Below, piece after piece: positions 1 to 9,337 of a stretch of DNA of 64,000 nt. Both the position numbers and the translations under genes were made by a program. The stretch covers positions 1 through 64,000 of the forward strand of contig NZ_LR656168.1 in NCBI RefSeq assembly GCF_902168435.1. Reading direction: 5' to 3'. Numbering within the stretch: position 1 is the first letter of the stretch; every line of letters starts with the position of its first letter. This DNA is from Bacillus marasmi (lineage in GTDB: Bacteria; Bacillota; Bacilli; Bacillales; Cytobacillaceae). Below the pieces are notes generated by a model, which saw only the letters and a list, made by a program, of their open reading frames with translations, had not been told where the DNA came from and ran no database searches.

Positions 1-615
1 CAGGGTAAAGGGTAAATTTGAAAAAATTACAACTTTATTAACCCACCTCAGATAATTGTGTACAATGCTTCACAATCCCACTTAAATATAATACGTTCTT
101 TAAAGATGTTCCTCCATTAAATGGCCCTTATCTTGAATAAGGCACTTAGAGGATCTTTGTCCCGCACCTACTGGCTAAGATGTCCGCAAACAGTGGCTTA
201 AAACTCCGCATAGCTGGCTCATTCTAGCTGCAATACTCATCTATTTTAATTTTAGCGAAATTTCTATTAAATTTTTGAGATTTATATAAAAACAAAGACC
301 GAACATAACATAAGGGAAGACGCTCTCCTATTATGGGAATGCGCACTTTAATGGATTACTTAGATTTGACTTATATTTAAATACACTAATATCAATTGAA
401 TATAGATGCTAATGGACAACTAGGAATAATAACTGAAAGCGATTTGTAAAACATTTTTTCATAGTATATTCCTAATCAATAATATTATTATCGTTGTACT
501 TGATTACTATAATGTTCACATTATAGTAACCAAAATCTGGTTAGAAAGAGTGGTATAATTAGAAATAGGAAACTTTACCATAATAAACAAATACAAAATA
601 AGGGCGGTTTTTAGA
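1..615. other. Non-coding, AT-rich stretch at the left edge of the element
   Basis: No open frame of convincing length or family similarity is visible on either strand. A more GC-rich patch at about 120-235 looks like the remnant of something older but I could not assign it. Apart from the palindrome at 504-529 and a TATAAT at 554-559 that could be the -10 box of the next gene, I see nothing specific. Confidence 0.4.
504..529 (+). promoter_or_regulatory. Perfect palindrome upstream of the TIR-like gene (candidate operator)
   Basis: TTACTATAATG at 504-514 and its exact reverse complement at 519-529 are separated by four bases. The palindrome ends 25 bp before a TATAAT (554-559) and 86 bp before the start codon at 616. 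No T-tract follows, so it looks more like a protein-binding site than a terminator. No cognate regulator gene is visible. Confidence 0.45.
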
Positions 616-1041
616 ATGGCAAAAAAGAAAGTTTTTGTTAGTTTTGATTATGAAAATGATAAACATTACAAATTCTTAATGCAAGCGTGGGATGCCAATC
701 CGGATTTTGAATTTGTATTTAGTGATCACTCATCTGGCGAAATAAACAGTAATAATATTTCAGTCGTCAAGGCGGGATTAACAAGAAAAATAAATAATGC
801 AACTCATACTTTTGTTATTGTTGGAAAAAAAGCTAATAAACAACATAAAGATTATAAGCTTATTGGTTTTAAAAACTGGATTAATTTTGAAGTGAATAAA
901 AGTAAAGCAAATAATAATAAGCTACTAGCCATTAAGCTTAATAAAAGCTATGAGTCTCCTGAGGAATTACTAGGTGCAGGAGCATCTTGGGCAATGAGTT
1001 TTACTCAAGATTCAATCCTAGCTGCATTAAAAAAATTATAA
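616..1041 (+). CDS. TIR-like (MTH538/ThsB-type) domain protein
   Basis: The 141-aa protein is a single domain. It opens with the strand KVFVSFDYEND (residues 5-15), has a central hydrophobic strand HTFVIVGKKAN (64-74), then NWINFEVNKSK (87-97) followed by LLAIKL. This order matches the MTH538/DUF1863 TIR-like family, to which the Thoeris sensor ThsB belongs. Glu92 in WINFE is the likely equivalent of the conserved acidic residue of these domains. In Thoeris such proteins make a cyclic ADP-ribose-type signal after phage infection, which triggers a partner effector. Here the next gene, 18 bp downstream on the same strand, encodes a membrane protein. A defence role is inferred from family and context; catalysis is not shown. 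The start is the ATG at 616 after GGGCGG. Confidence 0.7.
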   Translation: MAKKKVFVSFDYENDKHYKFLMQAWDANPDFEFVFSDHSSGEINSNNISVVKAGLTRKINNATHTFVIVGKKANKQHKDYKLIGFKNWINFEVNKSKANNNKLLAIKLNKSYESPEELLGAGASWAMSFTQDSILAALKKL

Positions 1042-1059
1042 AGGTAAGCTTATAAAAAT

Positions 1060-1731
1060 ATGAATTCAGAACAAGTTAGTTCAGATACTAAATTAGAGGC
1101 TCTTTATGATCATTACAAAGAATCATTTGTATATATTAGGGAGTATCTAAAATTAAGAGATAAATTGTTTATGTTAGTTCTACTGGTATTGACTGGAATG
1201 TTCCTTTTATTGACAGTTCCTCAGAGTTCAGTTGATGCAGTATCTCAAATTGTTAAAGAGAAGTTAAAATTAAAACTATCGATGAATATTGTTTTCATCA
1301 ATAGTATGTTTTGGTTTATTTTATTAAGCCTAGTAGTAAGGTATTATCAAACTTCAAGCTTAATTGAAAGACAGTATAAATATATTCATCAGGTTGAAAA
1401 AAATCTATGTAATCTCGTTGGAGAAGAATTATTTTACCGAGAAGGTAAGGCCTACCTAAATAATTATCCTGCTTTTTCTTGGTGGACTTGGTTTTTATAT
1501 ACCATTTTCTTTCCAATACTCTTAATAGTAGTAACTTCATACAAAATGATAATAGAATTTATAGGACGAAAAAAAATAGACATCAATATTATTTTAGATT
1601 CAACCTTTTGCTCAATGATATTAATATCCACTGTCCTTTATTTAATTGCATTACATTCAGATAATATAAAACACTTTTCGGGAAATATATTAGGGATTTT
1701 AAGAAAAATAAGAAAATCTATGCCCTTTTAG
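1060..1731 (+). CDS. Four-helix membrane protein, probable partner of the TIR-like gene
   Basis: The 223-aa protein begins with a charged amphipathic stretch (about residues 8-35). Four hydrophobic segments follow at roughly 36-54, 80-97, 140-162 and 180-200, with a charged cytosolic-type loop of about 40 residues between the second and third. No catalytic motif, SLOG, SIR2, macro or protease domain is visible. It begins 18 bp after the TIR-like gene and the pair ends in a terminator at 1767-1800, so the two are probably co-transcribed. By analogy with TIR-plus-transmembrane systems it could be the membrane-disrupting effector. I do not recognise the family with certainty. The ribosome site (AAGG about 15 bp upstream) is weak. 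Confidence 0.6.
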   Translation: MNSEQVSSDTKLEALYDHYKESFVYIREYLKLRDKLFMLVLLVLTGMFLLLTVPQSSVDAVSQIVKEKLKLKLSMNIVFINSMFWFILLSLVVRYYQTSSLIERQYKYIHQVEKNLCNLVGEELFYREGKAYLNNYPAFSWWTWFLYTIFFPILLIVVTSYKMIIEFIGRKKIDINIILDSTFCSMILISTVLYLIALHSDNIKHFSGNILGILRKIRKSMPF

Positions 1732-1766
1732 TTAATTAATGCTTAAATACACAATAATATAAAAAG

Positions 1767-1800
1767 GAAAGCTCGCCATAATGATGGTGAGTTTTCTTAA
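1767..1800 (+). terminator. Intrinsic terminator after the TIR-like pair
   Basis: A 13-bp stem (1767-1779 with 1784-1796, two G-U pairs) has a four-base loop, and the T-rich descending arm continues into TTAATCT. It ends the TIR/membrane-protein unit. Confidence 0.7.
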
Positions 1801-1944
1801 TCTAAGAGTGCCTGAACCTCATTCAACTAAAGCGCCCGTTCGTTGAACATCACTTGATACTATTCAAAATAAGAATCAGAATCACTTTACCCCTAAACTT
1901 TAAAGTATTTTATGTGTAGACTATGTTCCCATATACTATATGTG

Positions 1945-1974
1945 CCAACAAATGGGTGTTGGTGGGTTTTTTTT
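1945..1974 (+). terminator. Second intrinsic terminator before the convergent gene
   Basis: CCAACA (1945-1950) pairs with TGTTGG (1957-1962), and eight T follow from 1967. With the hairpin at 1767 this accounts for most of the gap 1732-2061. Nothing coding is seen there. Confidence 0.6.
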
Positions 1975-2061
1975 AATATATTGGCTCGTTCCCATTTAAG
2001 TGGATCAGAGCAGAGTAACGATTTGTCTGGATAGGAATTACTTTTATCCATCACGTTTTAC

Positions 2062-3792
2062 CTATATAAAATTCCAAAAATTATTTTCATCTTCTAAGCT
2101 AGCTTTAAACTTATCATAACTGACCAGTTTACCTAACATACCTTTCCATTCTTCTATAGTTTCTTCAGAAATTTTATATTCCTCTTTTTCAGAAAATTTA
2201 ATAAAGGATTCGATTTCTTTATAGATTTCTATATAATTCTCCATCATTTGAAACTTTATGTTATCTTCGGATTTTTGTATCTCCATTGCTATATCATATA
2301 ATATGTTAGAGATTTTCATTATTACTGCTTTCGCATTAGAATCAATTTCTAATCTTCTTAAATTTAATCTAACAATTCCCCCAAAATCATTTATAGTATG
2401 TTTTTTCAACTTTCCGTTTTTAAATAAATATAACAATACTTCTGAAATAATACTTATTAACCAATAGTTTGATTCTGTATTTTCAACATGTTTCTCCGGA
2501 TATTTTAAATAAGTAATCGTATAAGGTATATACTCCGAGTTATTTTTTATGGCTTCAATTAAATATTCTTTTAAACTCATAGTCCATGAGCGAGTTAGGA
2601 CAAGCTTTTGTTTTTTAGTTAAATTTTCATTGCTTAAGATTTCAGACAATATACTATTGTACGATAGTACATAATGTGAAATTCTTTCTGCCTCTTTAAA
2701 ACCATTGATTCTAGCTATCTTATCAAACTTACTTCTAAAATCTCCTTGTAAAAAGCCCCATTGTTGATCATTTCTAAAACTGTCATTTGTTCCATTATTA
2801 TTTTTATAAAACTCACTATTAAGCATTGTCAATTCCTCAATTGGAACAAACTTCTTTAAATTAGCTTTATATATTTCAAATAAAAAATGTTGAATATGGA
2901 TTAAAGACGGAGTTTCTAAAAATGGGTCCACTCTTTTTAAACTTCTTTCAATAAAAAAATCATATTCAAAAAAATTAATGTGACTGAAGTTTTTTTCAGT
3001 AGATTTTACTCGAATACTATTATAAAATTTCATAAAGTACAAAACTACCCATTCTTCACTATCAGACTTCACCGTACTTAACCATCTACTCTGTATTTTC
3101 ATGAATATATTAATTATATCTCTAATAGAGTTCGCCTCTAAATGATCCTTTTTTTCAATTTCTTTATAAAAGAAATCAATAAAGCCATTTAAAATATGAT
3201 GCAGGCTTTTTCTGTCATTTGAATTTATTGCATGCAAACCGATTCCTTCTAATATATAAAAAGTATTTTCTTCAGTATGTTTTTCTTTTAAATATTCCTC
3301 TCCTATTGGGAAATTAATGTTTGATAATAGTTTATCAATATGTTTCTTTGATGTGGCTTTTAATAAAAAGATTTTTATTAACGGATAAATAGACAAAATA
3401 GCTAATGCATATAAAATCACTGCATATATTGTTAAATTAACAATTAAATTTGTAACTATTCCATTATAAATAAAGTTTATAAATATAAATGTAAATATGC
3501 AAAATAAGGATACAATAAAGAAATTTATTAAGGCCGATTCGTTTAAAAGAACATATTTCAGTCTGCTACCAAAAGTTTGCTCAGATAACGTAATACCTAA
3601 TATTAATACTGAAACTATTATCCCTAACAGTGAACTTAGAGAACCTATACAAATTGAAATAAATGCAGGAACATTAAAATTGTTTATAGACACTTCAAAA
3701 AAAGTAAATTTACTTAAATAAAATTGCAGAAGAAAAATTATCACTAATAATACTATAAGCCAAAATCTTCTAAAAAACCCTTCAATTGTCAA
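2062..3792 (-). CDS. Unknown membrane protein with large cytosolic region (element cargo)
   Basis: In this 576-aa protein the first about 150 residues hold four hydrophobic segments (about 9-28, 42-68, 86-108, 114-142). The remaining about 420 residues are soluble, charged, rich in predicted helix, and carry no motif that I recognise. The N-terminal arrangement is loosely like DUF2254-type membrane proteins, but the similarity is too weak for a call. It stands alone, convergent with the TIR-like pair, inside the recombinase element, and has the same AT-rich composition. A defence or membrane-integrity role is possible only by location. Confidence 0.5.
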   Translation of the reverse strand: MTIEGFFRRFWLIVLLVIIFLLQFYLSKFTFFEVSINNFNVPAFISICIGSLSSLLGIIVSVLILGITLSEQTFGSRLKYVLLNESALINFFIVSLFCIFTFIFINFIYNGIVTNLIVNLTIYAVILYALAILSIYPLIKIFLLKATSKKHIDKLLSNINFPIGEEYLKEKHTEENTFYILEGIGLHAINSNDRKSLHHILNGFIDFFYKEIEKKDHLEANSIRDIINIFMKIQSRWLSTVKSDSEEWVVLYFMKFYNSIRVKSTEKNFSHINFFEYDFFIERSLKRVDPFLETPSLIHIQHFLFEIYKANLKKFVPIEELTMLNSEFYKNNNGTNDSFRNDQQWGFLQGDFRSKFDKIARINGFKEAERISHYVLSYNSILSEILSNENLTKKQKLVLTRSWTMSLKEYLIEAIKNNSEYIPYTITYLKYPEKHVENTESNYWLISIISEVLLYLFKNGKLKKHTINDFGGIVRLNLRRLEIDSNAKAVIMKISNILYDIAMEIQKSEDNIKFQMMENYIEIYKEIESFIKFSEKEEYKISEETIEEWKGMLGKLVSYDKFKASLEDENNFWNFI

Positions 3793-3829
3793 ATTGTATC
3801 CCCACTTTCCTATTTCTATATAAAATTAT

Positions 3830-4015
3830 ATGAAACAAATGCTAATAGAGGAAAGCGAAACAACTGTAGATGTTGCTGAATCAAAAGCATATATTCAACA
3901 AAAGCTTAACCCTAAAAATTACTTACTGAACTTACGCCAGAAATATTGATGCGGTTTAAAATAATAAAAGCAAAAGCAGACAACCAATTAGAGGTGCATC
4001 ATTCTGTCTGTTTTT
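3830..4015 (+). pseudogene. Broken C-terminal fragment of a serine recombinase (tentative)
   Basis: One frame from 3830 reads a short helical stretch ending at a TGA (3947-3949). A shifted frame across the same point reads LLTELTPEILMRF and then KAKADNQLEVHHS. The order ELTPE-L-RF followed by a short DNxLEVHxS strand is what the C-terminal end of large serine recombinases looks like. The fragment is frameshifted and has no upstream catalytic domain. I take it as debris of another mobile element. It could be coincidence, as only about 60 residues are involved. Confidence 0.4.
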
Positions 4016-4352
4016 TTATGTATTATTTCAGGTAATTACTCTATCCTTATTAAAGAAATCTGCCCCGTTGGTTTAAGTGTAATCCTTTACAAACTCATCT
4101 ATATTCTAACATAAATATCCAATTCCCATGAAAGGTTATTCCACAATCTGGCCGATTGCGGATGAATGATCTTAAGAAAATTAATCAATTTTGTATAACA
4201 ACTATCATATTTTTTTTCCAAAAAATATGTCAAGGATGGTATATTTCATTGACTTTAATCAGTGTGAGAACGCAGATTTCAGCACAACATGCCTCTATCG
4301 TTATTCATTTCTTCTAATATTCATACCCAACAGTTTTGAATTGAAGCTGAAT

Positions 4353-4384
4353 AAGCCCAAAATCACAGTAATGATCTTGGGCTT
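4353..4384. terminator. Terminator-like hairpin in the gap before tnpC
   Basis: AAGCCCAAAATCA (4353-4365) pairs with TGATCTTGGGCTT (4372-4384) with one mismatch and a six-base loop. The rest of the gap 4016-4596 holds no gene that I can support; a 70-codon frame at 4191-4403 lacks a ribosome site and runs through this hairpin. Confidence 0.5.
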
Positions 4385-4596
4385 AATATTTGTTCATCTT
4401 TAATACTTCAACCTCTTTTGAATCATTCCGATATTTACCATAATCAATTTATTCAATTGGAATTAATGATTGATCCTCTAAACAACTTACAAATACTAAA
4501 GGGTGTAAGGAAAAATCTAAGGTTACTTTCATAGCAACCAAATAAAATTCATGAAAAATTTATATAATTATCAGTTATTAGCAGAACATGCTTCCC

Positions 4597-5208
4597 TTAA
4601 TCACTAAACAATTCTGGAAAGTTATTTACAAAGTCTGTTGATAGCGCTTTTTTTTCGTTGCTTTTTTCCTTTAAGTCCAAAACATTTTTTAGTTTATGCT
4701 GTTCTCTCTGTGTTGGACTTTTGGATAGAATAGAAACCTCTTTTAATTGTTGTTTATAAAACTCTACATCACTATAGGCTATTCTAAGTTCTTCCTGTAA
4801 TTCTGATATCTTTTTTTTCAGTTTTACAACTTCTTCCTTTTTTTCGTGGTATGCCTTAGCATCCTCATAGAACTTTTGGATAGTTTCTTCGTACATTTGG
4901 AACGATGCTATCATTTCTTTCTTATTATTCCAATGGGTATCAACAATTTCAGATGGATTAGGAATGGGAATATACTCCTTTCCACCTCTTCCTCCAAAAT
5001 CTGCTTGAACAGTATTCTTTAGTTTTTCAATCTTTTCTCCCATTTTTCTCCGCCAAATTTGACGACCAACACCAGTTTGTTTCTCAAGTTGAGACGGATT
5101 TAACTTTGTTATAGGATTTTGTTTCATAAATTCTATTAAAATCTCTTCTAATTTTTTATCACTAAATTTAGATGGTGCTCCAACTTTTTTATTTCCCTTC
5201 TTACTCAT
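4597..5208 (-). CDS. TnpC-like coiled-coil transposition protein
   Basis: This 203-aa protein has an N-terminal helix-turn-helix-like part (about residues 8-60, including LEKQTGVGRQIWRRKM) and a long coiled coil (about 95-160) rich in K/E/L heptads. Small coiled-coil proteins follow the recombinase genes in Tn554 (TnpC), where the protein influences the orientation and efficiency of transposition. The start is taken at the ATG at 5208 behind GGAGGGTGAG, overlapping the end of the preceding recombinase gene by 8 bp. It is longer than Tn554 TnpC (about 125 aa). It is the last gene of the four-gene unit. Confidence 0.6.
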   Translation of the reverse strand: MSKKGNKKVGAPSKFSDKKLEEILIEFMKQNPITKLNPSQLEKQTGVGRQIWRRKMGEKIEKLKNTVQADFGGRGGKEYIPIPNPSEIVDTHWNNKKEMIASFQMYEETIQKFYEDAKAYHEKKEEVVKLKKKISELQEELRIAYSDVEFYKQQLKEVSILSKSPTQREQHKLKNVLDLKEKSNEKKALSTDFVNNFPELFSD

Positions 5209-6835
5209 AGAACTCACCCTCCAAGAAACTGTCCACAACTGATTTACTTAGCATTAGAGATGAAATATCTCTTGAGAGGGTTCTAAGTTCTTCATCTCCA
5301 ACGTTAAACCATTTAAGATTGGAGAAATCATACTCCATTCCTTTAGAAGCCTCTTTCATAAAAGCAATTTTTTCTCTGATTAATTTACCTAGTGTTCGTG
5401 AATGGTCTCCTAGCCACTTTAAACATTCAGTATCTTTTAATTCTGCTTCTGATAGGTAAAACCAATCCCAACAGTGACGACATTCCCCTCCAAAAGGGCA
5501 GCCGTTACTTTCAAGGTCATAAGTACAAATACCATAGGGTGTCATCTTATATTTATGTTTGTGTTTTTTTGAATCTTGAAGTCTACTTTTTATAACCAAC
5601 GGGTGGCTTTCATTTATATAGTCAATTGGATTTGAATCGTGTTTTCTAAACCTTCGTAATTTAGTTAAACAATAAACATACGAATCAGCAAATTCCTCCA
5701 TATGATTTGTATAATACATTTGAGCTTTAATTGTTTTATGTCCACCCATTCTAGCAATCGTCAATTCGTTAAATCCTTGTAATTTTAAATTCATAAAAGC
5801 ATAATGTCTCGTATCCATAGGCTTTAATCTTTGTATATCGTGTCTATTACCATATTTCTGTACTACTATATCATTGTAAAATTTATCTAACAGAGTACGT
5901 AGTCTACTACTATGCCAATAATCATTATATTGATTGTTCTTAATCTCCATCGCTTTAACATATGCTTGAGTTGAAAGAAGTTGTTTAGATTCTCCATACT
6001 CATCAGTTAATTGGATATAATCATAAATAAGATTATAAATGGATTCGCTTATCGGTATCTCATCTTCAATAGGTAATTCCCGTTTATTTTTTGGCTGTTG
6101 CTTTTCTCTTGGTAAGATAATAAAAAACTTGTTATTTTTCTTTTTCAAGCAATTCCTAGTTATATCAATAAATTCTTTAGTTCTGAGTGGTATAATGTTT
6201 GTTATTCTCCACCATAAAATAATCGGATAATAAATTAATTTTTCTTTGCTTGAGCATTCTTGCTGAAATATATCAATTGTATGTCCAAACAACAATAGAT
6301 CTCTAAATACGATTAACTTTCTGGATTCTACTTTTCTTGGTTTAAATATACTCATAGAAGACTCAATCTCATCTAATAAAGGGTGATTGATAAAGGAAAT
6401 AAATCGGATTACTGTTTGTGCCATGTCGTATGGCTTGTCCGATTCCGCCACTTCATCTTCCAAGAATGTTAGATATTTTTCATTAAAACCATTTGTGGCT
6501 AGTATCGCTGCCTTGATATAGTTCACATTTCTCTGGACATTACTAGGAATAATTCGGGTTCCTTCAAACATTGCAAATGCTTTTAGTGCTGCTTTGTGCT
6601 CTTTAAACATATCAATGTCAAACTTTATCAATCTTGTATTTGGTTTATCTAATTCTAATTTAAAATACCATATTTCTGATGAATACTCACAATTCACTAT
6701 CCATCCATCATTTTTATATTTTTCAAATAGTTCTATTGCTTCTTGCTCAACACTAGGTTTATATTCACTTTCAACAACAGTATAGAACTCAACATTTTTA
6801 TCTACAGTTAATGTTTTCTTCCTACTTACACTCAC
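5201..6835 (-). CDS. Tyrosine recombinase, TnpB-like (544 aa)
   Basis: The C-terminal half has a tyrosine-recombinase layout. The first arginine is in PLRTKEFIDI, then DTRHYAFMNL fills the HxxR box, GGHKTIKAQMYY carries the second histidine box and the presumed nucleophilic tyrosine. The H of HxxR is replaced by M (MDTR), a substitution to note. A C-terminal cysteine cluster follows (CTYDLESNGCPFGGECRHC), probably metal binding, as in TnpB of Tn554. The GTG start at 6835 sits behind GGGGAGGAAA and overlaps the stop of the 819-aa gene, so the two are translationally coupled. It acts in DNA strand exchange for the element. Confidence 0.7.
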   Translation of the reverse strand: MSVSRKKTLTVDKNVEFYTVVESEYKPSVEQEAIELFEKYKNDGWIVNCEYSSEIWYFKLELDKPNTRLIKFDIDMFKEHKAALKAFAMFEGTRIIPSNVQRNVNYIKAAILATNGFNEKYLTFLEDEVAESDKPYDMAQTVIRFISFINHPLLDEIESSMSIFKPRKVESRKLIVFRDLLLFGHTIDIFQQECSSKEKLIYYPIILWWRITNIIPLRTKEFIDITRNCLKKKNNKFFIILPREKQQPKNKRELPIEDEIPISESIYNLIYDYIQLTDEYGESKQLLSTQAYVKAMEIKNNQYNDYWHSSRLRTLLDKFYNDIVVQKYGNRHDIQRLKPMDTRHYAFMNLKLQGFNELTIARMGGHKTIKAQMYYTNHMEEFADSYVYCLTKLRRFRKHDSNPIDYINESHPLVIKSRLQDSKKHKHKYKMTPYGICTYDLESNGCPFGGECRHCWDWFYLSEAELKDTECLKWLGDHSRTLGKLIREKIAFMKEASKGMEYDFSNLKWFNVGDEELRTLSRDISSLMLSKSVVDSFLEGEFYE

Positions 6836-9281
6836 TATTTTCCTCCCCTCTAAGACGTTTTACACTTTCCACTCTAACCATAGCATTTGAAATCTTGATA
6901 TTTAGCTCCTGTAGGTCTATAAACTCATTAACATACCCTTTACCAAGTTCAACCGTAACCTCTTTTAAACGGTCTAATAATGCATTTAAAATACTCAAAT
7001 CTCGAAGGAGATTGCCCCAGGAAGTTACCCTTGTCAACGAATCGATTTTCTCTTCCAATTCATCTTTTAACGATTGCATCACACTAGCTCTTGGAATCCC
7101 AGTTAAGCAAGTGGAACAACTCCGAGAACCAGTGTATTTACATTGCGGATATGTTAAACAATGATAATCTTCATGTTTAGCCGGTATTTCACCTAGGTAT
7201 ATTTTATTAAGAATTTCATTCAACTTTTCTTTTGGCTGTTTTAGCAGCTCAACAGCTATAGTTTCCTTTTGGACTTGTCTACTTTGTATAAATTTTGCCA
7301 TACCTTCTAAAATTATCGGAGGGTATTTTTCTTTAAACTCCCTAATCAATGCTGTTTCATTTTGTAAGGAAATTTCATTTCCTTCCAAGTCTTCAACTCC
7401 CTGAAGTATTAGAGAATATAGATACCCCATTTCACCACGCTCAAATAACTCTACAGCAATATCATCAATCGGGCCGTCTTCATTTGTTTGACGAATATAT
7501 ATTTGTGTAATCTCAGAAAAGACTTTATCCGGTGCTAATTTATGATTTCTAATTTTCCTAGCCTTTTCATAAGCCGTATAAGCGAATCCTTTTTTCTTAT
7601 AGATACTGTAATACAGGTGTTCAACAAGGGAACGATTCATTTTTAATGACGAGAAATTAACTAGGTCCATTCTCTCCTGAAAAAATAAGTTAAATGGTTT
7701 GTCATAAGGAATGTTATACTTTGTCTTAAAATTTATTAAGATCTCGTCATTTTCTATATCGCTATGAAGCTGAGCTAATGCATAAGCCGTAGCCATTGGA
7801 ATGCGCATACTCTTATTTACATAAAAACTTCTCCGGAACTTTGTTTTAGATACTATTAACTTTACCATCCGATGTTTCTCAATTTGAGCTAAAATTTGCC
7901 CAGCCTGGTCGTCCGTTAATTTATTTGAGCGAAAATACTCTAAGTTAGTTATACCTAAGTCTTTGAGATGAATTTTAGGAAGGCGGATAACATCCCCATG
8001 TCGCCATGCGTTTGTTAGATGAATTGCAACATAGAGCCAAGTAATGGAGTAATCACGGCTATTAATAGCCTTTTCAATGTGATTATCGTATAACTTGACA
8101 TAGTAATAATAGTCTAGAAATTGGCTAAACTCATAAACTTTATCTTTTTCATCTTCAAACAGAGCTCCTCTCTCACTATCCATTGAATATGTTAGTTGGT
8201 ATTTTGTTTGTTGAACAAAGGACAAATGATTTAAAAAATTAATCAAAATCTCTTTATCAGCTCGATTGAAATGTTCACTTATAAAAACACATTCTAGTTC
8301 GTGGTCTGTATATTCTGTTAACTCTTTTGTAAAAAACTCTACATATTTTTGCAGTCTAATCACATATTTTCTTGCATTTGTATCTAAAGTTTTAACACTC
8401 GCTTCGCTTCTTACGATGATATTTTGACAATAATCAATATATACATCCGCAGTTTTTACAAAGTGTTCTGGAATTTTTATTTTCTGAATCCCCTCATTAA
8501 ATATTTCTATGGGTGTTTCAGCAGTAGAAAAGCGATATTCATTTATCCCTTCAATGTGCCTAATAACACTTTCGCGTTTAACATAATTGACAGGTTCTCT
8601 CTTATATGAGTATTTTCTTACATAGATATCATCAAAAGTCTTTGTTGATATTAATTTTCTTACAGTATCCATGTGTATATCATAAGGAAAAATATCCTTA
8701 ATTTCTCTTGATGAGAGATAATCATTATCTCTTATAAACTTTACCTCAGCATCAATCTTTCTCTTCAATTCTAAAACTTTTTCTATATGATTAGCTGTGA
8801 TACTATCACCATCAGGTGTTAATCCTACAAAGGTTTCACCTAATAATCCTGTTTTCCTAATATTGTTTACTACCTTAGGATTTATTCCATCTAAAATTTT
8901 AACTATCTCATTTGTGCTGATAAACCCCCTTGGAACACTTCTTTTATTAACATAATCATTTGAAAACTTATTTGGAATTCGAAGAGATTTATCAAACCTT
9001 GTTGAAAAAACCCCTAGTACTTGTTGTTTTTTTACAGTTCTCTGCCAAAAAGCTTGTGAAAATGAATATAATTCGGATAATTGCTTTGTTGTACAATAAT
9101 TATTTTCCAATTCATTTTGTAAGGAATTAAATTGTCTAATGGAATCCTTAGTTAGATAAAATAACTTTTTTTTATCTGTTGAATTTGGACCTAGAAAAAA
9201 ATTAAATCCACAGAGTCTTTTTGTCAGATAGGAATAAAGTGTGCCGCGCTTTATATTAAGTTCAATAGCAGCATCATTCAT
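6822..9281 (-). CDS. Large tyrosine recombinase-like transposition protein (819 aa)
   Basis: The family core is degenerate but traceable: an arginine in NAWRHGDVIRL, a basic beta-hairpin SKTKFRRSFYV, MNRSLVEHLY at the second arginine box and EITQIYIRQ at the tyrosine. A C-terminal cysteine cluster (CLTYPQCKYTGSRSCSTC) matches that of the neighbouring 544-aa protein. The N-terminus looks like a helix-turn-helix (NDAAIELNIKRGTLYSYL). The ATG at 9281 has no good ribosome site. In the same frame, codons continue upstream without stop to an ATT at 9335 that lies seven bases after GGAGGGG in the end of tnpA. True initiation may therefore be at AUU 9335, adding 18 residues. Confidence 0.65.
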   Translation of the reverse strand: MNDAAIELNIKRGTLYSYLTKRLCGFNFFLGPNSTDKKKLFYLTKDSIRQFNSLQNELENNYCTTKQLSELYSFSQAFWQRTVKKQQVLGVFSTRFDKSLRIPNKFSNDYVNKRSVPRGFISTNEIVKILDGINPKVVNNIRKTGLLGETFVGLTPDGDSITANHIEKVLELKRKIDAEVKFIRDNDYLSSREIKDIFPYDIHMDTVRKLISTKTFDDIYVRKYSYKREPVNYVKRESVIRHIEGINEYRFSTAETPIEIFNEGIQKIKIPEHFVKTADVYIDYCQNIIVRSEASVKTLDTNARKYVIRLQKYVEFFTKELTEYTDHELECVFISEHFNRADKEILINFLNHLSFVQQTKYQLTYSMDSERGALFEDEKDKVYEFSQFLDYYYYVKLYDNHIEKAINSRDYSITWLYVAIHLTNAWRHGDVIRLPKIHLKDLGITNLEYFRSNKLTDDQAGQILAQIEKHRMVKLIVSKTKFRRSFYVNKSMRIPMATAYALAQLHSDIENDEILINFKTKYNIPYDKPFNLFFQERMDLVNFSSLKMNRSLVEHLYYSIYKKKGFAYTAYEKARKIRNHKLAPDKVFSEITQIYIRQTNEDGPIDDIAVELFERGEMGYLYSLILQGVEDLEGNEISLQNETALIREFKEKYPPIILEGMAKFIQSRQVQKETIAVELLKQPKEKLNEILNKIYLGEIPAKHEDYHCLTYPQCKYTGSRSCSTCLTGIPRASVMQSLKDELEEKIDSLTRVTSWGNLLRDLSILNALLDRLKEVTVELGKGYVNEFIDLQELNIKISNAMVRVESVKRLRGEENSECK

Positions 9282-9337
9282 AGAGATTAATTGCTCTTTC
9301 TTATCTTTGTATTCTTTTAAACTTAGCTTTCTAATAA

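Noticed and set aside
50-67. GATAATTGTGTACAATG near the left edge resembles GATAACGTGTACACC at the floT junction (10,956-10,970), which could mark the other end of the element.
   Set aside because: The shared core is only GATAA plus GTGTACA, and no floT sequence lies next to the left copy. It is too short to call an attachment site.
4191-4403. 70-codon open frame in the gap before tnpC.
   Set aside because: No ribosome site, no family similarity, and it runs through a terminator hairpin.
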